DNA from: JBICHN01 sp043101845 | Lineage (GTDB): Bacteria > Planctomycetota > Phycisphaerae > Phycisphaerales > UBA5793 | Length of the DNA stretch: 64,000 nucleotides | Reading direction: 5' to 3' | Assembly (NCBI GenBank): GCA_043101845.1 | Contig: JBICHN010000007.1 | Span: 1 to 64,000 of the forward strand | Shown: one piece after another, positions 49,571-60,000 of the stretch | Layout of the letters: every line of letters starts with the position of its first letter | How positions within the stretch are numbered: position 1 is the stretch's first letter | The notes under the pieces: model-generated | Databases searched by the model: none | Seen by the model: the letters and a program-made list of their open reading frames with translations, nothing else | Told to the model about the DNA's origin: nothing | Position numbers and translations under genes: made by a program

Positions 49571-51148
49571 ATGAATCGTCGTCTCCACCACGCCGTTCGA
49601 TCGTTCTTCGTCGCGTCTGCGGTCGGCCTCGTCGCGCCGGTGACCGTAGAGGCCCAATGCGAGACCTTCGCACTGTCCCTCGACGACACCGGCGTCTTCG
49701 CGCCGACGACCGTCGCGATGGATCCCTTCGATCTCTCCGCCGACGGGATGACGCTCGCCATCGGCGCCGCGGTCGACCGCCAGGGCTCGCTCCATTCCGT
49801 CGGTTCGGTTCTCGTCTATCGGCGTGAGACGAGCGGCGCGTGGACACTCGACGAAAAGATCCTCAACCCCGACCCGGCGCTTGGCGACCAGTTCGGCTGG
49901 TCGGTCGCGCTGTCGGGTGACGGGCGGGCGCTCGTCGTTGGCGCCCTCACCGATGACATCGCCGGCCAGAACAGCGGGGCGGTCTATGTCTATGGCCGTA
50001 CCGACAGCGGGTGGACGCTCTTCGACCGACTCGAACCATCAGACTACTCGACCGGCGATCTGTTCGGCGCCTCGGTCGGGATTTCATCCGACGGGTCGAC
50101 GATTGTCGCCGGCGCGACGAACACGGACACCGTCCGGGTTTTCGAGCGCGCCGGAACCCGATGGATTGAGCAAGCGGCGTTTGACGCGTCGTCCACCCAG
50201 TCGGGCGATCGCTTCGGCGAGTCCCTCGATCTCTCCGCCGACGGCGACACGCTTCTCGTCGGCGCCCCGCGCGTGCGCAACGCCCGCGGCGCATTCGAAG
50301 GCGCCGCCTACATCTTCGAACGCGATGGATCGAACTGGTCCGAGAGCGCCATGATTCGACCGGAAACCTCAACCGGCGTCTCGTTTGGATGGGCGCTCGC
50401 GCTGGCGCAGGACGGTTCGGCCGCCGCGATCGGCTCGCCGGGTGAATCGCCCGATGGTCTCCAGTTCGGCGCCGCGTACATATTCGAACGCCACGGCGAC
50501 GACTGGCGCGAAGCGCTCCGTGTGACGAGCGATCTCGCCTCCATCGAAGCGCCGTTCGCGATCGACATGTCGGTGGACGGCGATGGGGACACGGCGCTCT
50601 TTCCCGTCCCGGCCGGACGACTCGATACGCCCGGCGAAATCCTCGTCTACCGCAAGTCCGGCGACGACTGGGTCGCCGGTCCGACGATCCGCTCGGCCGA
50701 TCCCGATCCTCTTCGCGTCTTCGCGGTGCGCGCCGGTCTCGAAGCGGCCGGCGCGACGGTCGCCGCCCTCTCGAGCCGCGCGTCGTTCGACGACATCACG
50801 GTGTCCTTCCATTCGCTCGGCGCGGGGTGCGATCTCGTCCTGAGCGCGCCGGCGCCTGGACTCGCGGGTCAGGTGAACTCCATCACCGCGAACTGGCAGA
50901 ATGTCGGCGACCGCATTCAGTTCGCGTTCTCGACCCGGACCGGCTCCGTGGCGATTCCGGGCTGTCCCGGGGTCACCACCGATCTCGCGCGACCGACGCT
51001 CATCGGCGAAGCGATCGTCGATTCGAACCATGAAGCGATCGTCAACGCGTTCGTTCCCCCCGGCGCGTCGGGAACGCGCGTCTTCCTCCAGGCGCTGCAG
51101 TCGGACGCGTGCGCCGTGAGCAACCTCGTCGAACATCAATTCCCGTAA
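49571..51148 (+). CDS. Secreted beta-propeller (FG-GAP-like) protein
   Basis: A 525-aa exported protein, signal peptide ending V-E-A-Q near residue 29. Seven repeats pair a Y-x-x-x-x-x-x-W line with G-D-x-F-G-x-S/A-V-A/D-L-S-x-D-G-x-x-L-x-V-G-A (for example G-D-Q-F-G-W-S-V-A-L-S-G-D-G, G-D-R-F-G-E-S-L-D-L-S-A-D-G). These are FG-GAP-type propeller blades. A final 110-residue module (S-A-P-A-P-G-L...V-F-L-Q-A...S-N-L-V) matches the ends of the SGNH hydrolase and tandem FG-GAP proteins. GGAGGG precedes ATG 49571. Likely extracellular; role unknown. Confidence 0.85.
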   Translation: MNRRLHHAVRSFFVASAVGLVAPVTVEAQCETFALSLDDTGVFAPTTVAMDPFDLSADGMTLAIGAAVDRQGSLHSVGSVLVYRRETSGAWTLDEKILNPDPALGDQFGWSVALSGDGRALVVGALTDDIAGQNSGAVYVYGRTDSGWTLFDRLEPSDYSTGDLFGASVGISSDGSTIVAGATNTDTVRVFERAGTRWIEQAAFDASSTQSGDRFGESLDLSADGDTLLVGAPRVRNARGAFEGAAYIFERDGSNWSESAMIRPETSTGVSFGWALALAQDGSAAAIGSPGESPDGLQFGAAYIFERHGDDWREALRVTSDLASIEAPFAIDMSVDGDGDTALFPVPAGRLDTPGEILVYRKSGDDWVAGPTIRSADPDPLRVFAVRAGLEAAGATVAALSSRASFDDITVSFHSLGAGCDLVLSAPAPGLAGQVNSITANWQNVGDRIQFAFSTRTGSVAIPGCPGVTTDLARPTLIGEAIVDSNHEAIVNAFVPPGASGTRVFLQALQSDACAVSNLVEHQFP

Positions 51149-51282
51149 GACCAGCCGAGTTCGAATCCTTCTTCGACCTCTCCGATCGCCGCGCGGGTCA
51201 TCCCGGCTCGCGCGGCTATTATGCCGCCCGACGCACACGAAACCGACTCTCAAGGCGCCCGGCGCCATCGGGTGGAACCGCG

Positions 51283-52482
51283 ATGAAGATTCACGAATAC
51301 CAGGCTCGTCAACTCCTGTCCGACGCCGGAGTTCCGGTCCCTCCCGGAGTCGTCTGCACCGACGCGACGAAGGCCGGCGAGGCGTACAAGGAAGTCACTC
51401 GCGAAGCCGGAACCGACCTCGCCGTCGTCAAGGCGCAGGTGCACGCCGGCGGCCGGGGCAAGGCCGGATTCGTCAAGCTCGTGCACGCCGCCGACGAGGC
51501 CGAGCAGGCCGCGAAGTTCATGCTCTCGAACCGTATGGTGAGCCCGCAGACCGGCGCTGACGGGATCGAAGTCAAGAAACTTCTCATCGCCGCGGGCGTC
51601 GACATCGCGCATGAGTACTACCTCGCGATCACCACCGATCGCGCGCGAAATACGAACACGCTCATCGCCTCGGCCGAGGGTGGCGTCGAGATCGAGAAGG
51701 TCGCCGAAGAGAACCCCGACGCGATCATCAAGGTCCCGCTTCATCCGGTCGACGGCCTGCAGCCCTATCAGGCGCGGGAAGTCGCGTTCAAGCTGGGCTT
51801 CACCGGCAAGCAGGTCGGCCAGGCGGTGAAGTTCATGCTGAGCCTCGCGAAGCTCTTCGTCGAGAAGGACTGTTCGCTCGCCGAGATCAACCCGCTCATC
51901 GTCACGCCGCCGAGCGACGGCGACCCCGACGGTCGCGTGCTCGCGATCGACGCGAAGTTCAACTTCGACGACAACGCGCTCTTCCGCCACCGGGATGTGC
52001 AGGACCTCTTCGATCCGAGCGAAGAAGACCCCGCCGAGTTACGCGCCTCGAAGTTCGGACTCAGCTACATCAGCCTTGACGGCAACATCGGTTGTCTCGT
52101 GAACGGGGCCGGCCTCGCCATGGCGACGATGGACATCATCAAACTGCACGGCGGCGAGCCGGCGAACTTCCTCGATGTCGGCGGCAGCGCCACCGAAGAA
52201 GCGGTCACCGAAGCGTTCCGCATCATCCTCGGCGACGAACAGGTGAAGGGCGTGCTCGTGAACATCTTCGGCGGCATCATGCAATGCGACAAGATCGCCC
52301 GCGCCATCGTGAACGCGGCGAAGGAAGTTGGGTTCGAGGTTCCGCTCGTCGTCCGCCTCGAAGGCACGAATGTGAACGAGGCCCGGCGCATTCTCGACGA
52401 GGCGCGTTCCGACATCGCCGCCATGCAGACCGCGACCGACCTCACCGACGCCGCCCATAAGGTGTGCGCCGCGGTGGGATGA
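51283..52482 (+). CDS. sucC: Succinyl-CoA synthetase, beta subunit
   Basis: A 399-aa ADP/GDP-forming ligase subunit. The start M-K-I-H-E-Y-Q-A-R is diagnostic. The ATP-grasp domain has V-V-K-A-Q-V-H-A-G-G-R-G-K and E-I-N-P-L; the C-terminal CoA-ligase half has N-G-A-G-L-A-M-A-T-M-D, N-F-L-D-V-G-G-S-A and N-I-F-G-G-I. sucD normally follows directly but the next gene is an M1 peptidase, so the alpha subunit must be elsewhere. It links to the KorAB reaction through succinyl-CoA. Confidence 0.96.
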   Translation: MKIHEYQARQLLSDAGVPVPPGVVCTDATKAGEAYKEVTREAGTDLAVVKAQVHAGGRGKAGFVKLVHAADEAEQAAKFMLSNRMVSPQTGADGIEVKKLLIAAGVDIAHEYYLAITTDRARNTNTLIASAEGGVEIEKVAEENPDAIIKVPLHPVDGLQPYQAREVAFKLGFTGKQVGQAVKFMLSLAKLFVEKDCSLAEINPLIVTPPSDGDPDGRVLAIDAKFNFDDNALFRHRDVQDLFDPSEEDPAELRASKFGLSYISLDGNIGCLVNGAGLAMATMDIIKLHGGEPANFLDVGGSATEEAVTEAFRIILGDEQVKGVLVNIFGGIMQCDKIARAIVNAAKEVGFEVPLVVRLEGTNVNEARRILDEARSDIAAMQTATDLTDAAHKVCAAVG

Positions 52483-52715
52483 GCGGGCTCAACCTCCCGG
52501 TGTTCGTGGATCCGTGACTCTGTCTGCCCGCAGGGCAAAGGAATGTAGCCACGGGTGATGCGGAGTCGGGCCGGCCCGACGGAGCGTCACTTCACTCATT
52601 CCAACCATCAATGCACGGCGCGGCGCCCCCTCGCGCTCGTGTTTGCACGCCATCCCACCGCGCTATCATCGCCATCCAGACAGATTGTCGGACATCGGAT
52701 CGGAGAGGCAACGCC

Positions 52716-54815
52716 ATGTCGGTACGGACCACCCTGATCGTGGTCGCGAGCGGACTGCTCGCGACCGTCTCGCTCTTCGCGTCGAACGGCTGCGCGCGAA
52801 TGCGCAGTTCCTCGGAGCAGCGACCACAGCAGCGGATGACCTCGGCGTCGGTCGTGAGCGAGTCGCCGCGGGCGTCGTATCTGCGCAATCCGGCGCCGCG
52901 CGCGCCCGAAACGATCTTCTCCGAGTTGCCGCTTCCGCCGGCGAACGAAGTTCGCCTCGGCTCCGGCGCCCCGGGTCCTGAGTATTGGCAGCAGCGCGTT
53001 GATTACGACATCGAGGCGACGCTCGACGCCGAGAACGAACACCTCACCGGCCGCGCGACGATCACCTATACGAACAACTCGCCGCATCCGCTCGACTACC
53101 TCTGGATTCACCTCGAGCAGAATCTCTTCCGCCAGGACAGCGTGGCGACGATGACTTCCGAGCCCGGCGCGCGATTCTCGAATCGCGACTTCAACGGCGG
53201 CTACACCATCGGCGCCGTGCGCACCGGCGACGGCGAAGAGCTCGACTTCCACATCTTCGATGTCCTCGGGCGGATCGATCTCCCCGAGCCCCTCGACCCG
53301 CGTGGTGACCAGTTCGTCTTCGAAATCGAGTGGGACTTCCAGGTCCCGCAGTACGGCATCGACCGCATGGGAATCGAAGAGGTCTCCCAGGGCAAGGTCT
53401 TCCAGTTCGCCCAGTGGTTCCCCGCGGTCGCCGTGTACGACGATTACTACGGCTGGAACACGCTGCCGTATCTTGGCCAGGGCGAGTTCTACACGAACTT
53501 CGGCGACTACACAATCGCCCTCACCGTGCCCGGCGACCATCTCGTCGACTGCACCGGCACGCTCGAGAACCCCGAGGAAGTGCTCACTGAAGTCCAGCTC
53601 GCGCGCCTCGAAGAAGCGCGGAACAGCGCCGAGACGGTCATCATCCGCGGCGCCGACGAAGTGGACGATCCGATCTCCCGCCCCGCGGGGACCGGCCCGC
53701 TCACCTGGCGCTTTCAGGCCGAAGATGTCCGCACCGTCGCGTGGGCCTCGTCCGACGCGTTCATCTGGGACGCGTCGTTCATCGAAGACAGCGGACCGAC
53801 CGGTCCCGACGGCGAGATGACCGGGACACTCGTGCAGTCGCTTTATCCCGTCGAAGGCCTGCCGATCTGGGCCGACAGCACGGCAATGCTGCACTTCGCG
53901 ATCGTCGGCTACAACGAGAAGTGGTATCCGTATCCCTATCCGGTCGCGACGAATGTGAACGGAATCGTCGGGGGCATGGAGTATCCGATGATTCTCTTCT
54001 GCCGCGGCCGCCGCAGTGAGCGATCGCTCTGGGGCGTGACAACGCACGAGATCGCCCACAACTGGTTCCCGATGGTCGTCAACACCGATGAACGCCGTCA
54101 TTCCTGGATGGACGAAGGACTCGCTACCTTCGTCAACTATTACTCCGACCGCGAGTACTTCCCCGAGGATGATGTCGTCCCGAACGACGGCGAAGGGCGC
54201 GGCAAGGACATGGCCGAGTACATGGCGCGTCCCGACCGCCAGCCGATCATGACCTTTCATGATCAGATCCGCGAATCCGGCGCGACGCAGTACTGGAAGC
54301 CGGAGTTCGGGCTTGTCCTCCTGCGCGATCACATCCTCGGTCCCGAACGCTTCGACTACGCGTTCCGCGAGTACATCCGCCGCTGGGCGTTCAAGTCACC
54401 GCGTCCGGCGGACTTCTTCCGCACGATGAACGACGCGGCGGGCGCCGATCTCGACTGGTTCTGGCGCGGCTGGTTCTACGAGGCTGGCACGCTCGACCAG
54501 GGCGTCGCGCGCGTCGACCAGTCCGCCGACGGCGAAGTGCGGGTGACCTTCCGGAACCACGACGACCTCGTGATGCCCGTCAACTACCGCGTCACCTACG
54601 ACGACGGCTCCGTCGAAGATCGCGTGCTTCCCGTCGAGGCGTGGCACACGACCGATGAGTGGACCGTCGGCTGGAACGCCGGCGACAAGCGCGTCACCGA
54701 AGTGTGGATCGACCCGAAGTACCATTTCCCGGATGTGAATCGCGAGAACAACCGCTGGCGGGCGCCGCGCCGAACCCATGACGGGCCGATCGAGCCGGTG
54801 AAGTCGGACGGGTAG
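52716..54815 (+). CDS. Exported M1-family metallopeptidase
   Basis: A 699-aa zinc aminopeptidase-like protein. The N-terminus has a hydrophobic segment ending near Cys26, possibly a lipoprotein. The beta-sandwich N-domain is followed by the substrate motif G-G-M-E-Y-P (GxMEN-like) and the zinc site H-E-I-A-H-N-W near residue 445, with the third ligand Glu in W-M-D-E-G-L. R-D-H-I-L-G-P-E-R-F and the W-F-W-R-G-W-F-Y segment are typical of bacterial outer-envelope M1 peptidases. CGGAGAGG precedes ATG 52716. Probably degrades peptides outside the cytoplasm. Confidence 0.93.
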   Translation: MSVRTTLIVVASGLLATVSLFASNGCARMRSSSEQRPQQRMTSASVVSESPRASYLRNPAPRAPETIFSELPLPPANEVRLGSGAPGPEYWQQRVDYDIEATLDAENEHLTGRATITYTNNSPHPLDYLWIHLEQNLFRQDSVATMTSEPGARFSNRDFNGGYTIGAVRTGDGEELDFHIFDVLGRIDLPEPLDPRGDQFVFEIEWDFQVPQYGIDRMGIEEVSQGKVFQFAQWFPAVAVYDDYYGWNTLPYLGQGEFYTNFGDYTIALTVPGDHLVDCTGTLENPEEVLTEVQLARLEEARNSAETVIIRGADEVDDPISRPAGTGPLTWRFQAEDVRTVAWASSDAFIWDASFIEDSGPTGPDGEMTGTLVQSLYPVEGLPIWADSTAMLHFAIVGYNEKWYPYPYPVATNVNGIVGGMEYPMILFCRGRRSERSLWGVTTHEIAHNWFPMVVNTDERRHSWMDEGLATFVNYYSDREYFPEDDVVPNDGEGRGKDMAEYMARPDRQPIMTFHDQIRESGATQYWKPEFGLVLLRDHILGPERFDYAFREYIRRWAFKSPRPADFFRTMNDAAGADLDWFWRGWFYEAGTLDQGVARVDQSADGEVRVTFRNHDDLVMPVNYRVTYDDGSVEDRVLPVEAWHTTDEWTVGWNAGDKRVTEVWIDPKYHFPDVNRENNRWRAPRRTHDGPIEPVKSDG

Positions 54816-54864
54816 GCGCGACCGTTTCGAGCCGGCGGGCCGCTCGAGAACAGGAGTTTCGATC

Positions 54865-55890
54865 ATGCGTTTGCGCGCGGTGCTCGCATGCCTCGTCGCC
54901 GCAGCTTGGGTGATCACCTTGTCGCCTGCGGTGGACGCGCAGGACAAGACCGTCATCCTCGTGCGGCACGCCGAGAAGGCGACCGACTCGACGAATCCCG
55001 CCGACCCGCCGCTCACGGACGAGGGACGCGATCGGGCCGCGGCGCTCGCCCGACTGCTCGCGAACGCCGAGATCGACGCGATCATCTCGAGCGAGTACCG
55101 GCGCACGCGCGACACGGTGGCGCCGCTCGCCCGCGCGATGAACCTCGAGGCGGAGATCATCTCCGCCCGTGATCTCGAGGCGACGATCGATCGCGCGACC
55201 ACTGGCGAGGAGACCACGGTCCTCGTGTGCGGCCACTCGAACACCGTGCCCGCCATGCTCGGCGCGCTCGGCGTCGAGCGGTCGATCTCGATCGCCGACG
55301 ACGAGTACGACCGGCTCTTCGTCGTCTTCCTCGATGCGGAAGAAGAGGACGGTCGTCTCGTCGCGCGGCTGCTTGAGTTTCGCTTCGGAGCCGACCCGGC
55401 TGGGAACCGCAGAGGTCCGAACGCCCAGCAGCCGATCGGCGTCGGGGTGGCGTTCGACGACGCGATCGCGATCCATACCGTGCTCGACAGCTTTCACGAC
55501 GCCGCGGCGAAGGCCGACGAGGATCGCTACTTCGGTCACATGACCGAGGACGCCGTCTTCCTCGGCACGGACGCGACCGAGCGCTGGACCCGCGACGAGT
55601 TCGAGGCGTTCGCCCTCCCGTACTTCGAGCGCGACACGGCGTGGACCTACCACCCGCGCGACCGCCATATCGGGATTAGTCCCGGCGGCGACGCGGCGTG
55701 GTTCGATGAACTGCTCGACCATGAGAGCTACGGCGAATGCCGCGGCTCAGGCGCCCTCGTTCGCGACGAAGCCTCGGGCGAGTGGAAGATCGCGCACTAC
55801 CACCTCACGATTCCCATTCCGAACGATCTGGCCCGGGAATTCGTCGATCGCATCCGCAAGCACGACGCGGAATCGTCCGGCGATCCGTGA
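54865..55890 (+). CDS. Histidine phosphatase fused to a SnoaL-like domain
   Basis: A 341-aa exported protein with a signal peptide of about 25 residues. Domain 1 (residues 28-170) is a branch-2-like histidine phosphatase: R-H-A-E-K with Arg34/His35, S-S-E-Y-R-R-T and C-G-H-S-N-T with His124. After a linker, residues 190-330 form a SnoaL/NTF2-like domain: T-V-L-D-S-F-H-D-A-A-A-K-A-D, F-L-G-T-D-A-T-E-R-W-T, the strand W-F-D-E-L-L and a closing W-K-I-A-H-Y-H-L-T. The frame is continuous, so this is a genuine fusion. AGGAG precedes the ATG. Activity on an exported phosphoester is likely; substrate unknown. Confidence 0.85.
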   Translation: MRLRAVLACLVAAAWVITLSPAVDAQDKTVILVRHAEKATDSTNPADPPLTDEGRDRAAALARLLANAEIDAIISSEYRRTRDTVAPLARAMNLEAEIISARDLEATIDRATTGEETTVLVCGHSNTVPAMLGALGVERSISIADDEYDRLFVVFLDAEEEDGRLVARLLEFRFGADPAGNRRGPNAQQPIGVGVAFDDAIAIHTVLDSFHDAAAKADEDRYFGHMTEDAVFLGTDATERWTRDEFEAFALPYFERDTAWTYHPRDRHIGISPGGDAAWFDELLDHESYGECRGSGALVRDEASGEWKIAHYHLTIPIPNDLAREFVDRIRKHDAESSGDP

Positions 55891-55951
55891 AGTTTCGATT
55901 CAGGCGTCGAGCTGAATAGCCCGGGCCGATCACGCGACTACCCTTGGGCCC

Positions 55952-56683
55952 ATGCTCATTCTCTTTGATATCGACGGCACGCTTTACAAGGGCAACGGAT
56001 CCGGTCGGGCCGCCTTTCTCCGCGCCGGCGCGGCGGTGTTCGGCGAGCCCTTCACCGACGAAGGCGTCGCCTTCTCCGGACGCCTCGATCCGCTCATCTT
56101 CGCCGATCTCATTGCCGCGAACCGGCGCGACCACTGCAATGAGAAACTCGCCGAGGCGCGGGCGCTCTCCCACGCGTTTCTCAAGGAGCATCACGCGACC
56201 CGCGAGTTCAATCACTCGGCCTGCCCCGGCACGATCGAACTCGTCGAACGGCTGCGGTCGCGGAACGATCTCACGCTCGGCGTGCTCACGGGCAACTGGC
56301 CGGAGAACGGGCGGATCAAACTCGAATCCGTCGGTTTCGATCCCGACTGGTTCCCGGTGTCCGTATGGGGCATGGACGGCCCGACGCGGAACGACCTTCC
56401 GCCCGTCGCCTGTTCGCGATATCTCGAAATGCGGGGCGAGCCGGTCGCCGTCGAGCGCGTGCTCGTCGTCGGCGACACGATTCATGACATCGCGTGCGCC
56501 AAGGTGAACGGGTGCCGTTCGCTCGCCGTCGCGACGGGTGGGGGATCGTGGGAAGAACTCGAGGCCGCGGCTCCTGATCGCCTCGTCCCTGACCTGAGCG
56601 AAACCGACGATCTCATCGAGTGGATCGATCGGATGGCCACGCGCGGCCGCGGCGCCTGCGCTCAGGCTTCCGCGCGATTCTGA
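55952..56683 (+). CDS. HAD-superfamily phosphatase
   Basis: A 243-aa HAD hydrolase of the phosphoglycolate-phosphatase (subfamily IA) type. Motif I is F-D-I-D-G-T-L (Asp6, Asp8), motif II L-T-G-N-W, and motif IV V-V-G-D-T-I-H-D-I. The helical cap lies at about residues 15-85. The last 20 residues are basic and overlap by 22 bp the 3' end of the convergent response regulator gene. Substrate unknown. Confidence 0.88.
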   Translation: MLILFDIDGTLYKGNGSGRAAFLRAGAAVFGEPFTDEGVAFSGRLDPLIFADLIAANRRDHCNEKLAEARALSHAFLKEHHATREFNHSACPGTIELVERLRSRNDLTLGVLTGNWPENGRIKLESVGFDPDWFPVSVWGMDGPTRNDLPPVACSRYLEMRGEPVAVERVLVVGDTIHDIACAKVNGCRSLAVATGGGSWEELEAAAPDRLVPDLSETDDLIEWIDRMATRGRGACAQASARF

Positions 56684-57069
56684 TAGGCTCGGGCGAGCGT
56701 CGTGACGAGTTCGGTCGAGGTGAACGGCTTCGTAATCCGCGGGGTCGAGAGGTACGCCTCCGGCACATGCGACTCGTCGTATCCGGTCGCCAGAATGTAG
56801 GGCACCTTCCGCCGGGCGAGTTCGTCCGCGACCGGAAACGCCGGCGTCCCGTCGAGGTTTACATCGAGCACCGCGAGTTCGGGCTCATGTTTGTCGATCG
56901 CCTTGAGCGCCTGCTCGATCTTCGCCGACGGTCCGATGACTACCGCTCCCTGATCTTCGAGGATCTCGCGGATCTCATCCGCGATGAGCGCGAAATCTTC
57001 CACCACGAGAACGCGACGACCCTCGAGAATCTGACGGGCGTCCGTTCCAGATCCTGCCACCTGGCTCAT
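56662..57069 (-). CDS. Single-domain response regulator
   Basis: A 135-aa receiver domain without output domain. The acidic pocket is V-V-E-D-F near residue 24, the phosphoacceptor is the Asp in A-V-L-D-V-N-L near residue 68, and the conserved Lys is in I-T-K-P-F. ATG 57069 has AAGGAAG just upstream. It starts 11 bp after the stop of the giant kinase and overlaps the HAD gene's end. Receiver-only partners of HWE kinases usually pass phosphate on or act as a phosphate sink. Confidence 0.92.
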   Translation of the reverse strand: MSQVAGSGTDARQILEGRRVLVVEDFALIADEIREILEDQGAVVIGPSAKIEQALKAIDKHEPELAVLDVNLDGTPAFPVADELARRKVPYILATGYDESHVPEAYLSTPRITKPFTSTELVTTLARAYQNRAEA

Positions 57070-57080
57070 GTCGCTTCCTT

Positions 57081-60000
57081 TCACTCCGGCCGATCAGCGG
57101 CTGGAGAGTCCTTCCAGGGAATGACCATCTCGCATTCCACACCTTCGGGTTCATATCGAATATCGGAGGTCGCTTCGAGGTCGTAGGCGAGCCCGCGCCG
57201 AATGAGATGCGATCCGAATCCATTTCGCTCAGGCTCCCGCACCTCCGGCCCGTTCGTTTCGCGCCAGAGAATCCGCAACTGGTGGCCGTCGCCCGCTTCA
57301 TTCTCCTCGAGCCGCCAGCGCACATGGACTCGACCTTCCGAGGTCGAAAGAGCGCCGTACTTCGCGGCGTTCGTCGTAAGTTCATGGAAGACCATGCTCA
57401 GCGTCATGGCGATGCGCGGCGGAAGCACGATCGGATCGCCGTCGAGTTCGTACACACTGCCCTCCGGCGCATACGGCCGCAGGGCCTGCGCCACGAGTTC
57501 GCGCAACTCGGCGCCTTCCCAGTTCGACCGGGTGAGCAGCGTATGGGCCAGGGCAAGCGACGACAGTCGACCCTCGAAGGCGCCGCGGAAGGTCTTCATC
57601 GAATCGCTCTGGCGCATCGTCTTCGACGCGATCGACTGCACGGTCGCGAGCGTGTTCTTCACGCGGTGGCTCAACTCGGCGAGAAGGAGTTCTCGCGTTT
57701 CCTCGGCCCGCTTCTGCGCCTCGATGTCCTCGACGATCGCGATGTAGTAGTCCGGGTCGCCGTTGTCCTTCCGCACGAGCGATACGGTGAGATTGACCCA
57801 CACCGGGTCGCCCGACTTGCGCACGTAGCGCTTCCGCATCGAATAGTGGGGCAGTTCGCCGGAGATGAGTCGATGCGTGTTCGATATATCCTCGTCCACA
57901 TCATCCGGATGGGTGATGTCCTGGAACGAGTTACGAAGCAGCTCCCGCCGGGAGTACTCGGTGATTTCGCAGAGTCGCTCGTTCACGCGGAGCCATCGGC
58001 CATTGAGGTCGCAGTGGCCGATGCCGACCGCGGCGTTCTCGAAGGTGCTGCGGAACCGAGCCTCGCTCATGCGCAGCGCCCGCTCGGCCTGCTTGCGCTC
58101 CGTGACATCGGCGCACACGCCCGCCATGCGCAGCGGTTCGCCATCCTTGTCGAGGAGAAGGCGGCCCCGCGCTTCGAGCCATCCGAGCCGGCCATCCGGA
58201 CGGATCATCCGGTATTCGATGTGGTAATCCGTGCGCTCGTCGACGGATCGCCGAATCGTCTTGAGCACCCGATCACGGTCGTCCGGATGCATGTCCGCCT
58301 GGAAGTCGGCGAAGGTGCCGCCGAATGATCCCGGCTCGAGGCCGTGGATTTCCTCGAGCGTGGACGACCAGCGAATCTCGTTCGTCCGGATGTCCCATTC
58401 CCACGCGCCCATGCGACCGGCCTTCATGGCCATCGTCAGTCGCTCTTCACTTTCGCGCAGCGCCGAGCGGGTCTGATGGCTGTGGATGGCGCTGCCGAGC
58501 ACATTCGCTACGGCCTGGAGGAAACTCACATCGTCGTTCGTGAACTGTCGTCGACTCGTCGAATGCGCGCCGAGCACGCCCCAGGGACGACGACCTTCCG
58601 ATGGGATGATGCAACTGATCCCGCTGATGACCCCGTGATCGCGCAGGAGTTGCGGTCCGGAGAATCTCGTCTCCTGACGGAGATCATCGACGATAACCGG
58701 CGCGCTGCTCCGCAGCGTGTACCCCGCCTGCGAGTCGAGATCGGTCGGCACGCTGGCCTGTCCAACGAGCCCCGGGCGCCAGCCGACGCCGGAACGGAGG
58801 AAAACCTCTTCGCCGCTCGGCATGAGCTCGAGCACCTTGCAGTACTCGACGCCGAGGGTCGAACGCACGACCGAAACGGCTTCGTCGAAGAGGAACTGAA
58901 GATCGAGTTCAAGCAGCGCCCGCTGGCCGAGTGACGCGACCGCGGCCTGCTGACGGGCGCGCTCGACGACCTTCTGCTCGGCGATCTTGAGATCGTGAAT
59001 ATCGGTGAGTGTGCCGAACCAGCGCTCGACCTGATTCGACTCGCCGTGTATCGGGGTGCCGCGGAGAACGAACCAGCGGGCCGAGCCGTCGCGCGTGCGC
59101 AGGCGAAGCTCCTGTTCGCAGGCGGCGCCGCCGGCGAGAGCTTCCTCGAGGCAATCGCGCACGCGTTCGCCGTCCTCTTCCACGACCGCCGAGACCCACT
59201 CGGCGCCGTGCGACTCTCCGTTCGAGCGCCCGGTAACGAACTCGAACCTCGGATTGACATAGATCCATTCGAGGTTCCGGTTCGCGACGAACACGATGTC
59301 CGGAATCGTCTCGGCGAGCGTGCGGAAACGGAGCTCGTTCTCGCGCAGCTGCTGATAGAGACGCGCGTTGTCGATCGCGACCGCGGCCTGCGCCGCAATG
59401 CCCGCGATGATCTGCTCCGTCTGCTCGGTGAAGACGCCGGCCTCTTCGTGCCCGAAGAACAGGCCGCCGTGCACCTCGCCGGTGCGCGAGATGACAGGGA
59501 CCGCGAGATAGCTCCGGACCGGGAGATGACCCTGCGGCATGCCAAAGTACGGGTCGTTCTTCCCGAAGCGGGGATCCTCGAGCACATTGTCGAGCCGGAT
59601 GACCCCCTCGCCGCGGAAGGTGGGGCCGAACAACTGCGTGTTCCGCGGCATCGGGAACGACCGGAACTTGTCCGGATCGACCCCGGAGATCGTGTAGAGC
59701 GTGTAGCGCTCGCCCTCGCGATCGATGACATTGTAGAAGAAGGCGCCGAATTGCGCGTTCGAGAGATCGGTCGCGGCGTCGGTCAGCGTCTGCACGAGTT
59801 TGTCGAGCTCGAGTTGCCCGACGAGCGAGCGACTCACCTGGTTGATCGTGCCGAGTGTTTCGGTCTTCTCGCGGAGCGCCTCTTCCCAGTCGCGGCGTTC
59901 GGAGATGTCGCGATCGATGCCGATGAAGCCGATCGGCTCACCCCTTTCGTTTGTCACGAGCGAGATGACGGTGTGCGACCAGAACGCTTCGCCGTTCTTT

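Noticed and set aside
52483..52715. Possible further dispersed repeat between sucC and the M1 peptidase gene
   Set aside because: The GAATGTAGCCACGGGTG segment looked repeat-like, but no second copy or inverted arm was found in the window, so it is not reported.
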